From assembly GCA_963924555.1 (NCBI GenBank), contig OZ004583.1, forward strand, positions 4,435,501 through 4,499,500: 64,000 nucleotides of DNA. The letters run 5' to 3'. This DNA is from Crambe crambe. Lineage: Eukaryota; Porifera; Demospongiae; Poecilosclerida; Crambeidae. Positions 46,325 through 57,398 of the stretch are shown piece after piece; position 1 is the first letter of the stretch; every line of letters starts with the position of its first letter. The position numbers and the translations under genes are program-made. Below the pieces are notes generated by a model. It worked only from the letters and a program-made list of their open reading frames with translations. It searched no databases and was not told the origin of the DNA.

Positions 46325-46517
46325 TGTACAGTAATGAAGGCTCCAAAACTTACCAGATGCAGAGTGGCAGAGACGACCAGGTGGCTGAGATGGCGCACAG
46401 TCACGGGCAGAAGACGGCGAATGGCAGCACCAGGAACTATATAGGTCATGGGGTGGGGCAAATCACATGACTGTTCCTGATCCCTAGAACCTAGTCTCTA
46501 GTATAGTCTAGTCTACA

Positions 46518-47444
46518 ATGTCGAGGTCACTGACAGTTGTCGTTTCTGTTTTACTCGTATCAAGCTGCTGTAAAAGTCACGAATTTGAGACTTTTTAACT
46601 CATCAAATTAATAGTCTTCTCTCCATAGAGGCAACCAGTTTGCTCGAAATTTATATGAATGGACAATGGGGTACATTTTGTAGCATGACTATAGCCAGTG
46701 CTAATGTCGCTTGTGTGCAGATGGGGTATGCGTATAGTGGATCATGGATGCCCTATAGTCTAGCTGATGACAAAACCAGAAGTTTTATCCCAAGAGCTAG
46801 TGACACTCCCATAATCATTGCTGAAATACTGTGTGGATACGACAATCGGCGAATATCACCTGTTGAGGTGCTACAACGAAATCTATCATCACAACCTGGA
46901 CAATTGTTCCCATGACAATGACGTTATTCTTACCTGCAATTATAATTATTACCCTGACTTTTACAACACTCAAGTGAGACTTGTAATGGGTCCATTTGCC
47001 TCGTCAGGAATTTTGGAAGTGTACGTCAATCAAACATGGGGAAATGTCTGCAACCATGGATTCAACAGCACAGCAGCTGACACAACATGTCGGCAGATGG
47101 GTTACACGAATGCTTTGACCTTTGGCAGTACTAACACCAAGTCGGCAAGTGTTGTCTGGCTAGATGGTGTAGAATGTGGTCCTGAATCACATGAACGCCT
47201 TAGCTACTGTTTTACGAAACCACCAGTGGAACATGTTCCTTGTCCAGCCAATGAATATGTTACTCTTCATTGCATATTTAACAGTGGAATTGACTCTGGT
47301 CCCTGGACTTACAACATGACACCAGGAAGTGCAGACATGTGTAGTAGTTCAATAGACTTTAGCATTGACCTAGTACATGGCTGTGCATGCCATGCTGGTA
47401 GCCTCACATGTTGCCTTTTTATTTATCTTGTCACTTGTGTTTAG
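46518..47444 (+). CDS. Two-domain SRCR protein (frameshifted in the first domain)
   Basis: Exon 1 (46518-46575) encodes a typical signal peptide, MSRSLTVVVSVLLVSSCC. Exon 2 starts at 46629, in phase. SRCR domain 1 follows: LLEIYMNGQWGTFC and VACVQMGYAYSGSW, then ILCGYDN. One extra base near 46850 shifts the frame, and the domain finishes in the new frame (EYHLLRCYN, LDNCSHDNDVILTC). SRCR domain 2 reads GILEVYVNQTWGNVC, TTCRQMGYTNA, VVWLDGVECGPESH. A Cys-containing hydrophobic tail ends at 47444. SRCR proteins are secreted or cell-surface and expanded in sponges. The shift could be real decay or an assembly error; the rest is open. Confidence 0.75.
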
Positions 47445-47686
47445 GGCTACTGTATGTATGTGTGGATCTGACGAGGTTTGTTTAATTACACAATTGTAGT
47501 TTGATGATTGGTTGATTTTTTTACTAAGGACGACGGGGAAATGATAATAATTATGTGACAAGTGCAACAACTTGGAGCACTTGACATGTAGGGGCTTCCT
47601 GCATGCCCCATTAGGGGACCATGTGTGCCTGGGGTGCCGAGATGGGGAACAGGGTAAAAACAACCAAGTATGTATTCTACTATAAT

Positions 47687-47866
47687 TGTAACGACCAGGG
47701 GTCTCCTGGCGTTGGAACAGTGAACTTGAAAAATAATGTCACTTAAAAATATGAATGAGAACGAGAACTAGAAAATAATGATGTTATGGTGATACAATAA
47801 GCATAGTGCGCATGTGTGATAATGATGTAATGAATAATGAATAATGTTAATGTTAGTGTCATTACA
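47687..47866 (-). repeat. 3' LTR of a gypsy element (180 bp)
   Basis: The sequence is bounded by TGTAACGACC and GTCATTACA (TG...CA ends with a 5-bp inverted match). On the minus strand it directly follows a polypurine tract (CCATAGGGGGAAA at about 47867-47879), the primer site next to a 3' LTR. Confidence 0.7.
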
Positions 47867-49078
47867 TTTCCCCCTATGGAGCTTGAAGTCGTCCTCAACT
47901 GTATAGTATGCATGAGTAAAATAATAATGATACAACAAACGAGTGTGATGTTTGTTCATAAAACACTAAGTTACTTTTTAGACTGTGATCTTGTTACTGG
48001 TCCCAAATGTGTGGGAGACGGCTTGGTAGATTTTTCCTCAGTCCTAGCTGCTTTCTTATATTTCTTCCTTTGTTTAGGTCCTGTCCAGGCAGTATCCTCC
48101 ATTTCAGGATAACAAAGGCGAATCCTATTCAAGGCCACAAATATTGATGGCTCACTGGGTTTCTCCACCAAGACAACTTCAGCATTAGTAGAAGTACAGG
48201 CCATGAAATGGTCTAGCCAACTTTCTCGTCTTGCCTTGAGCTTCTGCTGGCATGTAAACCATTACTCTGTCACCATGTGATAATTTAGGCACCTTGGCTG
48301 TTTTGTCGAACTGAATCTTCTGGGCTTGCTGAGCACCGTTAATCTTTTATTTTGCGATAGCCCAAGCTTGTGTCATCCTACTTGCTAGGTCACTTCGATA
48401 GTCTTCCAAATCAACGGTATAAGGAGAAACAGGTTGACTCAGAGTAGTCTCCGTAGGCAAACGTGGATCTCTGCCATAGAGCAAGAAAAATGGTGATTCT
48501 CTAGTTGATTCTTGTACTGAAGACCGATATGCAAACAGCAAATGTGGAAGGTATTGATCCCAATCATGGTTAGCCACTTTACAGCATTTAGAAACCATCT
48601 CAATGAGAGTAGAATTAAATTTCTCAACAAGGCCATCTGTCTGTGGGTGGTAGCCAGATGTGTTCACCTTTTTCACACCAAGCTGGTCACATATACCCTG
48701 GATGAGATCAGACATAAAATTTGTACAAAGTAGCTCTTCAGGTATACCGTGACGACAGACAACATTCTCAATAAAGAGTCTAGCAATTGTCTCTGCACGT
48801 TGGTCTGGTATGGCAAAAGCTTCTACCCATTTCGTAAGGTAGTCAAGAAAACAGACAACATAGCGATTGTCACTAGTAGTCAAGGGAAGCTGGAGCACAT
48901 CCACACCTACTCTGTGGAATGGACCACCTACTGGGATTGGGGACAAAGGAGGTCGAATAGGCTTTCCTGTACCTTTGCGGCTGGTGCAGACAGGACATCT
49001 TCTACAATAGTGGTAGACATCAGCACGCATCCCTCTCCACCAATAATAACGACGCTTCAATATCAGATCATTTCTCAT
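47867..49078 (-). pseudogene. Ty3/gypsy pol 3' end: integrase with lost catalytic residue
   Basis: From 49078 leftward: the zinc-binding HYCRRCPVC, the first catalytic region RVGVDVLQLP, then FIENVVCRHGIPEELLCTNF, then YHPQTDGLVEKFNSTL with the catalytic Glu. The second Asp normally lies just before TNF; here about three residues are missing, so it is gone. After a frame change a C-terminal part reads IFVALNRIRLCYPEMED and ends HLGPVTRSQSKK. The 5' side is cut abruptly at 49078, where a Tigger-like sequence begins. Confidence 0.85.
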
Positions 49079-49909
49079 CAGTTACTGTAGAATCACCAAT
49101 TTCTCACCATTTTAGCAAGGAGCAGGAAGATCTGTTTCAGAAGCGTATTGATGAGGGGTACGATATCTTTGTTGATGAAGACTATGTTAGCTGGCTTGAG
49201 ATTAATCATCCTGAAATTCTACAGAAATCTACTGATAGCTCCAGTTTACCTCCCTCAAGGCCAAGAAACTGGAAACTTCCCAGGCTCCTTCAACCCCATC
49301 TGTGAACACAACCACATCTGTTACTCCTTCAACACCAACTAGAGTGACCCCAGGTTCAGCATCCAGTAGTAGTTCTACTTCCTCATTATCCAAATTCATC
49401 ACACCACCTCAGAGTTCCACTCCTAGTGTGTATAAAAACCTTCCACGAGCAAGACTCTTAACAAGTATGTCGTCTTTAGCTATTTTGGAGGAGAAGGAGA
49501 AGCAAGAGTTGGAAGAAAGAGAGAGGAAGAAGAAAGAAAGGGAAGAGAAGAGGCAGTTGAAAAAACAGGAAGCAGCTAAGAAAGCAGAAGAAAGAGAGAG
49601 GAAGAAGAAATTGAGGGAAGAAGAGCAGGAGAGAAAAGCCCGTGAAAAAGAACAAAAAAGAAAACAGAAGGAGGAAGATTCCCAACGGAAAAAAACGAGA
49701 AAAAAAAGTCGGCTGCTTCAGCTGGTTCCAGTTCTAGCGTGATTACACATAGGGTAGAGACTGGACAGAAGCGCAAGTCCTTGCATACTGAGGTGCCACC
49801 ACCAAAGAAAAATTGTCATGAGGAGGGAGAAGAAATTGATCCGAATGTGTGTTGTATGTGTTTTCAGAACTACAATGACGATGTCGTAGTAGATCTGCCA
49901 GGATGGTGA
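49079..49909 (+). pseudogene. Tigger/Jerky-like transposase, C-terminal part
   Basis: Frame 1 reads FSKEQEDLFQKRIDEGYDIF then VSWLEINHPEIL, the conserved C-terminal motif of pogo/Jerky DDE_1 proteins. After a shift near 49250 a Ser/Thr-rich linker leads to a long basic-acidic coiled coil (about 49480-49700). A second shift in an A-run near 49690 leads to DPNVCCMCFQNYNDD, the start of a C-terminal zinc finger, ending in a stop at 49909. The DDE core is missing; it is truncated where the gypsy piece abuts. Confidence 0.65.
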
Positions 49910-50780
49910 AGCACTGTGTGGTTGCTGGTTGTAGCAATACCTACAAAGATGGTGTTAGTCTCTTCCTTTTCCCTAAAGATGAAGAATTGCAAAAGAAATG
50001 GGCTCAGCAAGTGAAGAGGGTGAAGGGATAGTCTGGCGCAGCCAGCCCCAAGCACTTCCGGAACTCCAGCATAAGGGTCTGGTAACACACAATACTTCGA
50101 CTTGTTCCCGGCCTAAAATTTTTTATTTACGTAATATGACGTTTTAGTGTCGTAAAATGACGTTGTCTTGTTTAATTGTCATAGCAACACCTCGCGTGAA
50201 GAAAAAAATGGCCCCCCGATCCCGTAATAATTATGGTTGTTATAGCTACCTCACGTCATTAAACGTCATAACGCGTCAGTTAATGATATTCATCGTTTTA
50301 GCAGGATTTCTGCTAAACGGGAACAAGTCAAAGTATTGTGTGTTACCAGACCCTTGCGCTGGAGTTCCGGAAGTGCCTGGGGCTGGCTACGCCAGACTAG
50401 GGAAGGGACAAGTGGAAGCCATCTGCACACTCTGTGGTGTGCAGTCATCACTTTGATGCAAGGTGCTTTGAGCCAGGAACTCAAATGGCAGGGGTTTGGA
50501 AAGCAAAAGCTCATGCTCAAAGATGATGCTGTGCCCACACTCTTCATGAAGCCAGTTGAAGAGCAACCTGCAAGGAAGAGAAGGGCTGCCTATGAGAAAA
50601 GGGAAAGAGCAAGAGTGAGCAATCGTCCACTAGCTACCTATAATCAGCTAAATATGGATTTAAATGTTCTTCATGTACACAGGTAGTGGATGATATACTA
50701 ACTCTTAGACAACCCAGTCCTAATCCTAGCAATGATATTACTGTCCAATCAGAAGAGCTGACATTTGATGGTGTTTGGTT
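49903..50780 (+). pseudogene. THAP-domain gene split by a MITE
   Basis: The ATG at 49903 opens MVKHCVVAGCSNTYKD then SLFLFPKDEELQKKWAQQV, the first half of a THAP (C2CH) zinc finger. The second half resumes after 50400: DKWKPSAHSVVCSHHFDARC, then with a one-base shift LMLKDDAVPTLF and KRRAAYEKRERAR. A further exon near 50684 continues VVDDILTLRQPSPNPS. THAP domains bind DNA in P-element transposases and host regulators. The insertion at 50029-50399 cuts the zinc finger between its CxxC and CxxH parts, so the gene is inactive unless the insert is spliced out. Confidence 0.7.
50029..50399. mobile_element. Mutator-type M-like MITE inside the THAP gene
   Basis: The terminal inverted repeats are ~85 bp (TAGTCTGGCGCAGCCAGCC at the left, its inverse at the right) around a short unique centre. 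Flanks are GTGAAGGGA (50020-50028) and GGGAAGGGA (50400-50408), a 9-bp duplication with one mismatch. Long repeats and a 9-bp duplication fit Mutator-like elements. Confidence 0.75.
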
Positions 50781-51243
50781 TCCAAACCTAAAAATGGTTT
50801 CCCGAAAATTCCTTCATTGTCAAACAGTGGGTCAACACTAGAAACTAAATTTGGACAATCACGTAGTACTCTATGGATTTCATCCTGCAATGTAAGTAAG
50901 CGAATCTGATTCAAACCAGTTACACCTTCAATCACACCTGCACAGTGCCTCCAACCTATGAAGTTTGATTTCAGTATAAAATGCTCCCATTTTCGGTATT
51001 TTACCATGAATTTCGTTTATCTAAATTTCAGTATTTTTGAAAATTCTTCAGTATTTTTGGTCAAATTTCAGTAAAAATACTGATGAATCAGTATAGTTGG
51101 AGGCTCTGCCTGCAACAATAATTATTATTAACAAACTTACAGCAGCTGATTGTACAGCAACAGCAAGCAATTATAGGATAAAGGGGAAAATAGCATACCT
51201 TGAAGAGCAGTTTGTGTTAGCTTATACTTCTCTTTTAATCCAA

Positions 51244-51615
51244 TCAAAAAAAAAAAGCAGAGGCTTGCTGAAGACACCCAAGTATTCCATTACTTTCAAC
51301 ATCAGTAGCATCTTCACTATTACTTTCTTCACTTTCTGCACCACCTCCACTACTACTTCCTGGATGGCAGTCATCAGCAAATTCACTGTCACATGGCACA
51401 TTAGTTGGATTTGGATCAATACTGTGCCAATCAGATACATGGTTGCGGAATGTGGAATAATTCCGAAAAGTTCTTTTACATCCACCAATGCCACATGAAA
51501 TTTGTAAGTGAGGCTGATGAGCGTGAAATAATTGGACATGTCTCAAGTAGTCTGGCAAGTTGAACTTAATGTTGTCCGTTTTCCCCAAAGGACAGAGATA
51601 GCATACCAGTGACAT
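51244..51615 (-). CDS. C2H2 zinc-finger protein, first exon
   Basis: ATG at 51615. The frame reads MSLVCYLCPLGKTDN, LPDYLRHVQLFHAHQ, then ISCGIGGCKRTFRNYSTFRN HV..WH: two C2H2 fingers with HxxxxH-type spacing. A Ser/Glu-rich acidic stretch follows (GGGAESEESNSEDATD). The frame then runs into an A-rich end without a clear donor. Paired fingers of this kind are common at the N-terminus of repetitive invertebrate proteins; the function is unknown. Confidence 0.5.
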   Translation of the reverse strand: MSLVCYLCPLGKTDNIKFNLPDYLRHVQLFHAHQPHLQISCGIGGCKRTFRNYSTFRNHVSDWHSIDPNPTNVPCDSEFADDCHPGSSSGGGAESEESNSEDATDVESNGILGCLQQASAFFF

Positions 51616-51891
51616 GATTCTGATAAGAAAAGTTATACACAATACTAAGGAGCACAGGTATGCTCTGGATACAACATCCCTCTTCCAACTGCCATGTGTG
51701 TGTGATATCAAATAGATAATTATGAGCAATCAGATAAGATACAAGGGACAGCTTGCCCAATTTAAGTTCATACTCCAACTTGGCCATTTTCCATTTTAAA
51801 CTGTATGGATAAGGTTGTGAGGCACTACCAGAAAGACTGAGTTTATTTTATTCTTTATTTTATTCTTTGAGTTTATTTTATTCTTTATTTT

Positions 51892-52264
51892 TGTGATGGA
51901 TTGGTGGTTAGTTTGTGTTCGTTAATTAATTAGCTAATTACTTTTGTGCAATGTGCTGTGTGTGTTAGACTCATTGACAGTTTGTATGTGTGTAAGTTAA
52001 AATTATTATTCTGTAGTGTGGTTTAATTAGTTGTGCATGTCTAAACCTGTTCTGTATTCTGCTGTCCTGTCATCTGTGTGGTTGTAAGTTGTGTGCGAGA
52101 TTATTCCTATTTTACTTGGTTGTGCGTGTTTTTTCTTGTTTTAGTCCTTTTTGTATAAATAGGAGCTTAGTTGAACTGAATAGTTAGTTGAGAATTTGTG
52201 CTCTAGTCGTTACTACCAATTAAAATTTAATATACTTGCAAACTCCTGCTCCGGGTCCTCTACA
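51892..52264 (+). mobile_element. Candidate solo LTR (373 bp)
   Basis: It begins TGTGATGGATTGG, ends TCCTCTACA, and is flanked by ATTTT on both sides (51887-51891 and 52265-52269). A TATA box (TATAAATA) lies at 52154-52161. No internal retroviral sequence adjoins it. The AT-rich flank makes the 5-bp duplication weak evidence alone. Confidence 0.5.
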
Positions 52265-52585
52265 ATTTTATTCTCGCTTTTGCCTGCTGCTGGACTGTAT
52301 CATCTTCAGCTCAGTATCTGTGTCTTCTGCTCTCGGCCTTCTTCCCGTTAACTGGTAAGGTCTGTTCCTTGGGTGAGCTATGTTACAATTACTTGCTAAT
52401 CACCTGCATTTCTCTATCAAATTTTTCACAGCCATCCCTACTTCTCTCTTTTATTTAGAATAAATATTTTTTCCTATATATATTTTAGAGGGTACCCATT
52501 TCATTGGAGGGGCTAGGAGGGGTTCAAATACGTCCCCCAGGCATAGTTCTGACTCTCCCTCCCCCTCCCTCTAGATTCATAGAAT

Positions 52586-53423
52586 ATGGACGAGGATCAA
52601 GCACATTCATCTCCCTCCTACAAATCTGAAAATGTGAGCGTGTGCTAGTGATTTTGTTCTTGCTAGTGAGGCTAGTTGGCAATCGATCAAACCTGGAGGG
52701 TTTATTTAGTTTAGCAGCTCCTATGGACTCTGGGATTCATACACAGTGGGAAAATCCCTCTCTAACTGACCCTCACCCCTAAACAAAATGGGGACAGAAG
52801 CTGAAAAGTGTAAAAATTGCATTCTGCTCCTTCACTGGTCACTCCAGCTATTCTATTAGTTACATTCCATTCCCCCCATAGCATATCAATCCGGTTATGT
52901 ATATTTCCTACCCTGTATAGTGCCCTTCCTACCTACATGATTGCATTTTGTTGTGGTCTTTATACTGCCTCTTTTCTGACAGAATGATGACCCAGCGATG
53001 TCTTTCAACTTGTCAAACGAAAACGACATACATCAGATTCTGTTGCTACCATCGGTAGCTCTCCTCCCTCCTAGTGTGTCAACCCTTCAGCCTGGCAATG
53101 CTGCTGGGGTGGCAGCAGGGCTGGGCACAGTTGAAAACCAAAGCAAGATCAACTTACTAGAGTGGATAGACAAACTGGTTAGTAGGTATGCCCCCAAAGC
53201 CATAAAAGTTGAAGATCATTTGGGACGGACCATCCCTGGGAGATATGAAAACATTATGGTTGGCGAATCCGGTACCATAGTTGCAAAGTTAAATGGACTC
53301 AAGCAGTGGATGTTCGAGACTTCGACAGCTGGGCTATCGCTCAGAGCCCTAGACGTTGCTTATGGTGGTGGAGGGGGGAACACCCACTTGGTGAGGACTC
53401 CAGCTGGACCTTTTTTGGGATAG
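52586..53423 (+). CDS. Two-exon gene of unknown function (162 aa)
   Basis: Exon 1 is 52586-52633 (MDEDQAHSSPSYKSEN, donor GTGAGC). Exon 2 is 52983-53423 after a CTGACAG acceptor; the phase is correct. The product has a short acidic start, a hydrophobic LLLPSVALLPPSV, a central block WIDKLVSRYAPKAIKVEDH and GRYENIMVGESGTIVAKLNG, and ends in VAYGGGGGNTHLVRTPAGPF. No family was recognised. The regular splice signals and unbroken frame suggest a real gene. It starts ~320 bases downstream of the solo LTR, and the sequence at 52340-52440 also resembles 55465-55595. Confidence 0.55.
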
Positions 53424-55439
53424 TGCACTGTTGTTTCAGTTAACTAAAACGAAAATTCTATAAAGCTGCTATAATAACTGACTTTATAATATATAGGAAG
53501 TAGATAGGTTATGATCGTCATTATGAATCAGACTTTGTATAGCCATCATATAAACAAAGCGTAGTGAGCAAGGAAGCAAAGCCTACTACTTACCTGGACA
53601 CGATGTGGCAGTGAATAATGTCCCCTGAGAAAGTTGTCCCCTGGACAAAATTCCCTAGGGAAAATTGTCCCATAGGACTTGTATAGGTATCTCCCAATGA
53701 CGACAAATGGTTATAACTCCTTAATAACAAAAGGGATTTCTATGAAATTACATATGACATACTAGTAATTCCATACCATATATTTGAAATTCTTTGAATT
53801 CCGTTAAGTCATTAAGGGGTTATTACCATTAATACAATTTGATATGATCAGAATGGTTAGTGTCGACCCCATGCATACTTTTCTGTTGGGTATGGTGAAG
53901 AGAGAGACTGAATTAAATATGGGAAAAAATCTATGCCACTATTTTTGCACGACCATGCCTTTACAAGCTTCTCCCAAACAGAGCCTATAAAAGCCTAGTT
54001 CTTCTTTGTAGGATAGTCTCTCTGGTATCTTCAGACTCTTTCATCAAGCGTATGGAAAGTGGGCTGTTACAAGTCAATTACCGTATGAGTCTCCATATTC
54101 CTGAAATCATAATGGATCTAGGACCACCACATTCATTGCATTATTTCAGTTTGTGGTGCTGAAGTTCCATTTGCAGGGGTGTAACTACTATTGTTCACAG
54201 GTTGCATGTGAACCCCCCTTTCACCCACCAACTCTCAATGCACTGAAGTATGGCCGGCCATAATTATAGCCTAATCTGGTGGTTATATGTATATACAATA
54301 GAGTATTTGGCTGTGTAGTGGTTAGATATTATGTATAGCATATCCACATGGTCTGCGTCAGTCATCACTCAATTACCCAACCCTGTGGCTTCCAGTCAAA
54401 CTCTGTCTTATCAACAGCATACAGCTCGTGGACACTATCTCGAGTTTGGTTGGCCTCAAGGGAACAGTCAACAACCTGTCGAGGTTGCTAGTGTGCTGAC
54501 CTTCACTCTACTATGCCATTTCTGTGATTAGCCAACAACATAATGGGCCTATACTTTAGTAGGTGGTGATGAGGCACAATAAGCCTTAAGATTGGTAGCG
54601 ACAGCATTGGCAGACACGTAAGCCTGGTCTCTAGATCTCCAGTTCCTTGCACCTTCCTACCAAGTTTGTTGGTTAGCCTCACTTGTCTGAACCTATTTAT
54701 TTGCCTCGTTTCAGACCTGTGTTGGAGCTCCAACAGTCAAGCATGAACCTCCCATTCAAACCTGGTGTCTATTAGAAGAAACAAACATGTCTGCCAATGC
54801 CGTCACTGCCAATTTAGTGGAAACGAGATTCAATCAGAGAAGAGATTACTGTCACAGTAGTTTCTCTCGAGTATTAATCTGTGATTTGACTTATTTCTAA
54901 CCACGTTTCCATGGGAGCCCTCCTCCTTACGACCGAAATCCCCCAACTGAAAAGGATGACCAGTACAATATGATTAGTTATCCTTGACCCACTCCTATAT
55001 ACTTGGCACAGCTAAAGCAGGAATGGTAGTACAGAATCTCGTGGCATCAGCCTCATCACATCAAGAGATCGTGCCTACCCCAAAGTTGCCCCATCTGCGC
55101 CACTACTTTGTAATGTTTGGGAACATGACGCTTGTACCACTGGACAGCATTCCACACACTAATTAAGGTTGCAGCCAATGAGTACATTTGGAACATCTAT
55201 TCAGGAACAGCCTCAGGTTTACACAGATTTTGAATCTTTCATTGGACAACCTACTTGCAATCATCACAACTTACAATCATCCTTGCAGTCTATGGGTTCC
55301 CTGAAGGAGACACAGTAGAGCTAGAGGTAGGCTCTGGGATCCATGAGGGTCAAATGTCAGGTCAAAGGTCAGACCGTAATGCTGACGCGTATAGAGTCAT
55401 AGGGCGCAGAGCTATAAAAGGTCTGTTACCTCTTCGTCT
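53424..55439. other. Region without recognisable gene
   Basis: Short ORFs at 54331-54531 and 54984-55166 (plus strand) are Ser/Gln/Pro-rich without known motifs. They could be scattered exons of a host gene. No repeats stand out. Confidence 0.35.
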
Positions 55440-55464
55440 CGTTGTTGCCGGTTCCCCTGCTCTC

Positions 55465-57040
55465 TGCCTTCTTCCCGTTAACTGGTAAGTCTACTGGTAA
55501 AGTCTGTTCCTTGGCTGGTAGTTAAGCGAGAGCCATGTTCTTATTGAGAATTACTTGCTACTCGCCTGCATTTCTCTATCAAATTTTCATTCTGCAGACA
55601 GAGCTGTTGGCCTTCTTTTCATCTGGACTGTTCCCTAGTCCTGTTGCCAGTCTCCCGAGCCGTAAGTATTCAACCGTAGCTAGATACAAGCTAAAAACCA
55701 CAACTGTTCACGAGACTACTGGCTAGCTACTGATATATTTTATTGTGTAGCTGTTGGTCTCCCTCCCGCTCCTGTTTGCCTGCTGTGGGACTGTTGCTTC
55801 TTCCCGAGTCTCCTGCCTGCCGTGGCTCCTGCGTGGGACTGTTCCCTTGTCCTGTTGTCAGTCTCCTGAGCCGTAAGCACTCAGCCGTAGCTAGATATAA
55901 GCTAAAAACCGCAACTAAAGTCTATTCGCGTTCACCTTGACCTTCTTATATCCGTGATAACTTGCTCAATTCTTGACCAATTTCAAAATTTCAAATACCA
56001 GCAGCTAGCTAATTATCTGAGATTTATGATGATGCTTTTTTATAAGGACTCATTCCTTACCAGTAAGAAGTTAGCTGTATGTCCCATAAGCAAAGTATGG
56101 AGCTGCCATTCACCACAAGGAATGTAGTGCGTGCGCATTGCGCACGATAGAGCAAAACAATGGCTGCCAGGTGCTACTGATTCTCAAGTAAGTTAGCTAG
56201 CTTACGCGAGTAACTGCTGGTAAGAAATATGAATTATAGAATAGTTTAGCTAACTAGAAAACTGAATCACAGAATCTTTTAGCTAACTAGATCGATAGAA
56301 TCAATGAGAAGTCACATTATCAAGTTTAACTACAATATTCGAATCACTGCTAAACTTCCCGGCAGTTTAGCTTATACAGAACATACAGAATAATCATTGC
56401 TAAACCCTCCAGGAGTTGCTGGGAAAGGAAGGAGCAGGCTTGAGATGTCAGCTAAACCACCCTACCTCTCTGGGGATTGTTCAGTAGAAGACAGGGCAGA
56501 AGTCCAGGGAGAGTCATGGCAGGCATGAGAGAAAGTCACGCAAAAACGAGAAAAGAAACGAGAAAAGAACTTGATCTAAACTGATAACACGTGGCTTGCC
56601 TCCCATTACCCGCACATACCTCTAGCCATAACTATGTGGCTAATTGGATTAACACGCGTTCTTACGTAAGCTTACTATACCACAGCTACTTCCGGGGGGC
56701 CAAGGTGAACGCGAATAGACTTTAACAGGCAAGACCTGTCACAATTGCTAGATACTCTCGAATTTATATATTTCATTGTGTAGTAGCTGTCACCGAGTCT
56801 CCTGCCTGCTGTTGCTCCTGTTTGCCTGCGTGGGACTGTTCCCTAATCCTGTTGTCAGTCTCGACTTCTGGCTAGCAACTGATATATTTTATTGTGTAGC
56901 TGTTGGTCTCCCTCCCGCTCCTGTTTGCCTGCTGTGGGACTGTTGCCTCGTCCTGAGTCTCCTGAAGCTAGCTACACTACAACTAACAGGTGAAACCTGT
57001 CATAATTGCTAAATTGAAATAATATTTCATTGTGTAATAG
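55465..57040 (+). repeat. Satellite block B, related to block A
   Basis: Units share CTGTTCCCTAGTCCTGTTG, then GAGCCGTAAGTATTC, AACCGTAGCTAGATA and ATATTTTATTGTGTAGCTG with the 3.6-4.5 kb block. There are three to four partial copies, interrupted by the MITE at 55918-56722. The start (CTTCTTCCCGTTAACTGG) also matches 52345-52362. Confidence 0.75.
55918..56722. mobile_element. TA-flanked MITE (805 bp) in satellite block B
   Basis: The terminal inverted repeats AAGTCTATTCGCGTTCACC and its inverse are flanked by TA (55916-55917, 56723-56724). It lies within a satellite unit, splitting the AACTAACAGG motif. There is no ORF of note. A Tc1/mariner-type origin is possible. Confidence 0.75.
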
Positions 57041-57398
57041 TAGCGATTTTGGACTGAAAATTAAAGTTTTTTGATAGGGAATAATTTATAAGTAATATAA
57101 TTATTTCATATGCATCAGCTTAGTGAAAAAATCATTAAAATAGCTCTTTTTTATGGTGAGTTATAACCATAAACGTTTGCCAAGGTAGTGATTTTTCTGT
57201 ACATACTTTGCCATAGTAAAAAATGGCACTGCATGCCAATAACAATATAAAAGGGTATAACTCCTATGTTTCTAACAGTTAAGACACCAAATTTGGAATA
57301 GCAACTACAATTATCTTTACAGTTTACACTAAATAATAGTTAGACAACGAGGCCGAGGGATCTACTGTCTGTAGAAACCAGAAGACCCTGGGCTGTAG

